7,995 nt of DNA from an uncultured Clostridia bacterium (lineage in GTDB: Bacteria; Bacillota; Clostridia; Peptostreptococcales; Acidaminobacteraceae): contig CALFKA010000228.1 of NCBI GenBank assembly GCA_937880545.1, forward strand, positions 1 to 7,995, given 5' to 3'. This document shows positions 6,715-7,995 of this stretch, piece after piece; position 1 is the first letter of the stretch, and every line of letters begins with the position of its first letter. The translations under genes were made by a program, and so were the position numbers. The notes under the pieces are model-generated. The model searched no databases, was not told the origin of the DNA, and saw nothing but the letters and a program-made list of their open reading frames with translations.

Positions 6715-7607
6715 TTCAACCTCGGATTCAGTTCATCCCGCAGAAAATCGCCAAATATGTTAATACCAAATACGAGAATCATAATATAGAGTCCTGGAAG
6801 AATCGTGATCCACCAATAGCCACTCAATAGGACATCAAATCCATTCTTGACAAGTAGCCCCAGAGAAGGCTGTGTCACAGGAACGCCTACTCCAAGAAAA
6901 CTCAGCGTCGCTTCCGACAAGATCAGATTTCCAACTCGCATGCTTGCTAACACGATGATTGTTGTCATGACATTGGGAAGGACATGCCTGGCAATAATCT
7001 TGTAGCTGGGAATGCCGATCACTCTCGCCGCTTCTACATACTCTTGTTTTTTTACCGAAAGCACTTCGGCTCTGACAGTACGAATAAAAGAGACGCTCCC
7101 TAAAATTGTAAATACAGCAATGAGTTTTCCGATGCCGCTTCCCAAAATCGCCATAACAAACAAGGCGACCAGCATGGATGGAAACGATAAAAGCACATCT
7201 GCACCGCGCATAATCATTGCATCGATCCTTCCTCCGAAATAACCGGCAACCAATCCTAAAGTAGTGCCCAAAAGCGACGAAAATATCGTCCCCAATATCC
7301 CGATAATCAATGATACGCGACTTCCATATATAATCGCACTGAGCATATCTCTGCCCTGAGCATCTGTGCCTAGAAGAAATTCTTTGCCTCCTCCGTCTTG
7401 CCAGAAAGGCGGTTTATAGGCATTACTGAGTTCTAAGCTACCTGTGTCATGTGGATTCTGGCTGACGATAAATGGACCGAAAACCGCCAAAAAAATGACC
7501 AAGATGAGGATGCCGGTGCCGATAATTGCGCCCGGACTATGAGTATAGTTATACAGAAATTCAGATTCTGTGATTTTCTTTTTCATGCCGATACTTCCTT
7601 CGCTCAT
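6711..7607 (-). CDS. Oligopeptide/dipeptide ABC transporter permease, DppC/OppC type
   Basis: A 298-residue inner-membrane permease. A cytoplasmic N-terminal tail precedes the first membrane segment (about 27-49), followed by an extracytoplasmic loop ending in the DppC hallmark LLGTDAQGRDMLSAIIYGSR (78-97), then further hydrophobic segments at roughly 98-122, 137-157, 162-178, 214-230 and 262-286. The EAA loop that docks on the ATPases is YVEAARVIGIP (190-200) running to LP at 210-211. SFLGVG (236-241) and the C-terminal end FGDFLRDELNPRLK are also conserved in this family. The N-terminal OppC-type segment is present, separating it from DppB. GAGG 5 bases before the ATG at 7607 supports that start; a second ATG at 7586 with GAAGGAAG before it is an alternative that would drop seven residues. 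It lies 7 bases after the dppB stop and overlaps dppD by 4. Confidence 0.95.
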   Translation of the reverse strand: MSEGSIGMKKKITESEFLYNYTHSPGAIIGTGILILVIFLAVFGPFIVSQNPHDTGSLELSNAYKPPFWQDGGGKEFLLGTDAQGRDMLSAIIYGSRVSLIIGILGTIFSSLLGTTLGLVAGYFGGRIDAMIMRGADVLLSFPSMLVALFVMAILGSGIGKLIAVFTILGSVSFIRTVRAEVLSVKKQEYVEAARVIGIPSYKIIARHVLPNVMTTIIVLASMRVGNLILSEATLSFLGVGVPVTQPSLGLLVKNGFDVLLSGYWWITILPGLYIMILVFGINIFGDFLRDELNPRLK

Positions 7608-7614
7608 ATGATCC

Positions 7615-7950
7615 TCATTTCAAGTCAATTCTCGGGTCTATAAGAGTATAGAGAATATCAATGATGAAGTTGATGACCACGAACATGATCGTCGTCAATA
7701 AAAGATAGGCTACAATAACCGGTCTGTCGACCAGTGCAATGGAGTCGATCAAAAGCTTTCCCAAACCAGGCCAAGCAAAAATTGATTCTGTGACAGTAGT
7801 AAAGGCAATCAGTGATCCGATTTCCATTCCAAAAATTGTAATGACCGGAATCAAGGAGTTTTTCAGATTGTGCCTGAACAGGATATTTCTTGTAGAGACT
7901 CCTTTTGCGCGGGCAAATTTAATATAGTCTTGTTTCATATTCTCCATAAC
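7615..7950 (-). CDS. Oligopeptide/dipeptide ABC transporter permease, DppB/OppB type, 5' part missing
   Basis: C-terminal 111 residues of a permease that is normally 300-340 long. It includes the ATPase-docking EAA-type loop (DYIKFARAKGVS running to SLIP), the conserved TESIFAWPGLGKLLIDSI segment, two hydrophobic stretches at the end (VIVAYLLLTTIMFVVINFII) and the terminal LYTLIDPRI, all characteristic of DppB rather than DppC. The gene is cut on its 5' side because the true sequence stops at about 7950. The frame can be read on to a GTG at 7965, giving MLFRS before the genuine residues, but those bases are sequencing adapter, so that apparent start is an artefact and the residues should be removed. 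It pairs with the DppC-type protein to form the membrane channel. The first two thirds of the gene, and probably the binding-protein gene, lie beyond the contig end. Confidence 0.93.
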   Translation of the reverse strand, partial: VMENMKQDYIKFARAKGVSTRNILFRHNLKNSLIPVITIFGMEIGSLIAFTTVTESIFAWPGLGKLLIDSIALVDRPVIVAYLLLTTIMFVVINFIIDILYTLIDPRIDLK

Positions 7951-7995
7951 AGATCGGAAGAGCACACGTCTGAACTCCAGTCACATCACGATCTC
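7951..7995 (+). other. Illumina TruSeq index adapter contamination at the contig end
   Basis: The last 45 bases are not biological. Starting with AGATCGGAAGAGCACACGTC at 7951 and continuing through TGAACTCCAGTCAC (7971-7984), they match the TruSeq indexed adapter; 7985-7990 is ATCACG, the barcode of TruSeq index 1; and ATCTC (7991-7995) is the start of the adapter part after the barcode. The first A may be the ligation A-tail or a genomic base. The window therefore ends on an untrimmed read-through, and real sequence stops at 7950 or 7951. Confidence 0.98.

Noticed and set aside
1..7950. CRISPR arrays, insertion sequences, tRNA or rRNA genes
   Set aside because: No regularly spaced repeats, transposase-like frames, terminal inverted repeats, tRNA cloverleaf or rRNA sequence was seen on either strand.
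7951..7965. GTG start and N terminus MLFRS for the dppB fragment
   Set aside because: These codons come from the sequencing adapter; the genuine frame begins at 7950 and is open upstream.

Overview
All recognisable genes lie on the minus strand, so the window reads from right to left. Mid-range base composition by eye, strong AGGAGG-type ribosome binding sites, tight gene packing and the protein families suggest an anaerobic, amino-acid- or peptide-using bacterium, most likely Firmicutes (Clostridia) or Synergistota. This is an inference; the window holds no phylogenetic marker.

Layout in transcription order. Bases 7951-7995 are not genomic: they match the Illumina TruSeq index adapter, so the assembled contig really ends at about 7950. 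Inside that point come the tail of a DppB-like permease (7950-7615), a DppC-like permease (7607-6711), and two ATPases of DppD type (6714-5680) and DppF type (5683-4655), which together form an oligopeptide/dipeptide ABC importer. No substrate-binding protein is seen; it may lie beyond the right edge. The dppF-like gene overlaps a gene for a leaderless, presumably cytoplasmic, beta-lactamase-fold serine hydrolase (4662-3265). A 140-base gap (3125-3264) with two stem-loops follows. Then come RidA (3124-2753), a MalY/PatB-type PLP enzyme (2724-1519), and an N-acyl-D-amino-acid deacylase-type amidohydrolase (1526 to the left edge). The last gene has no stop codon inside the window but covers 508 codons with all its metal ligands.

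Read together, the cluster looks like an uptake-and-catabolism locus. The importer brings in a peptide or N-acylated amino acid, the serine hydrolase and the deacylase cleave it in the cytoplasm, the MalY-like enzyme performs a PLP reaction (typically beta C-S cleavage giving 2-aminoacrylate), and RidA hydrolyses the reactive enamine/imine released. The family calls are firm. The substrate, whether a D-configured, N-acylated or S-conjugated compound, is inference. Four junctions overlap by 4 or 8 bases, which supports co-expression; the gap before ridA is the only place where transcription may be modulated or restarted.
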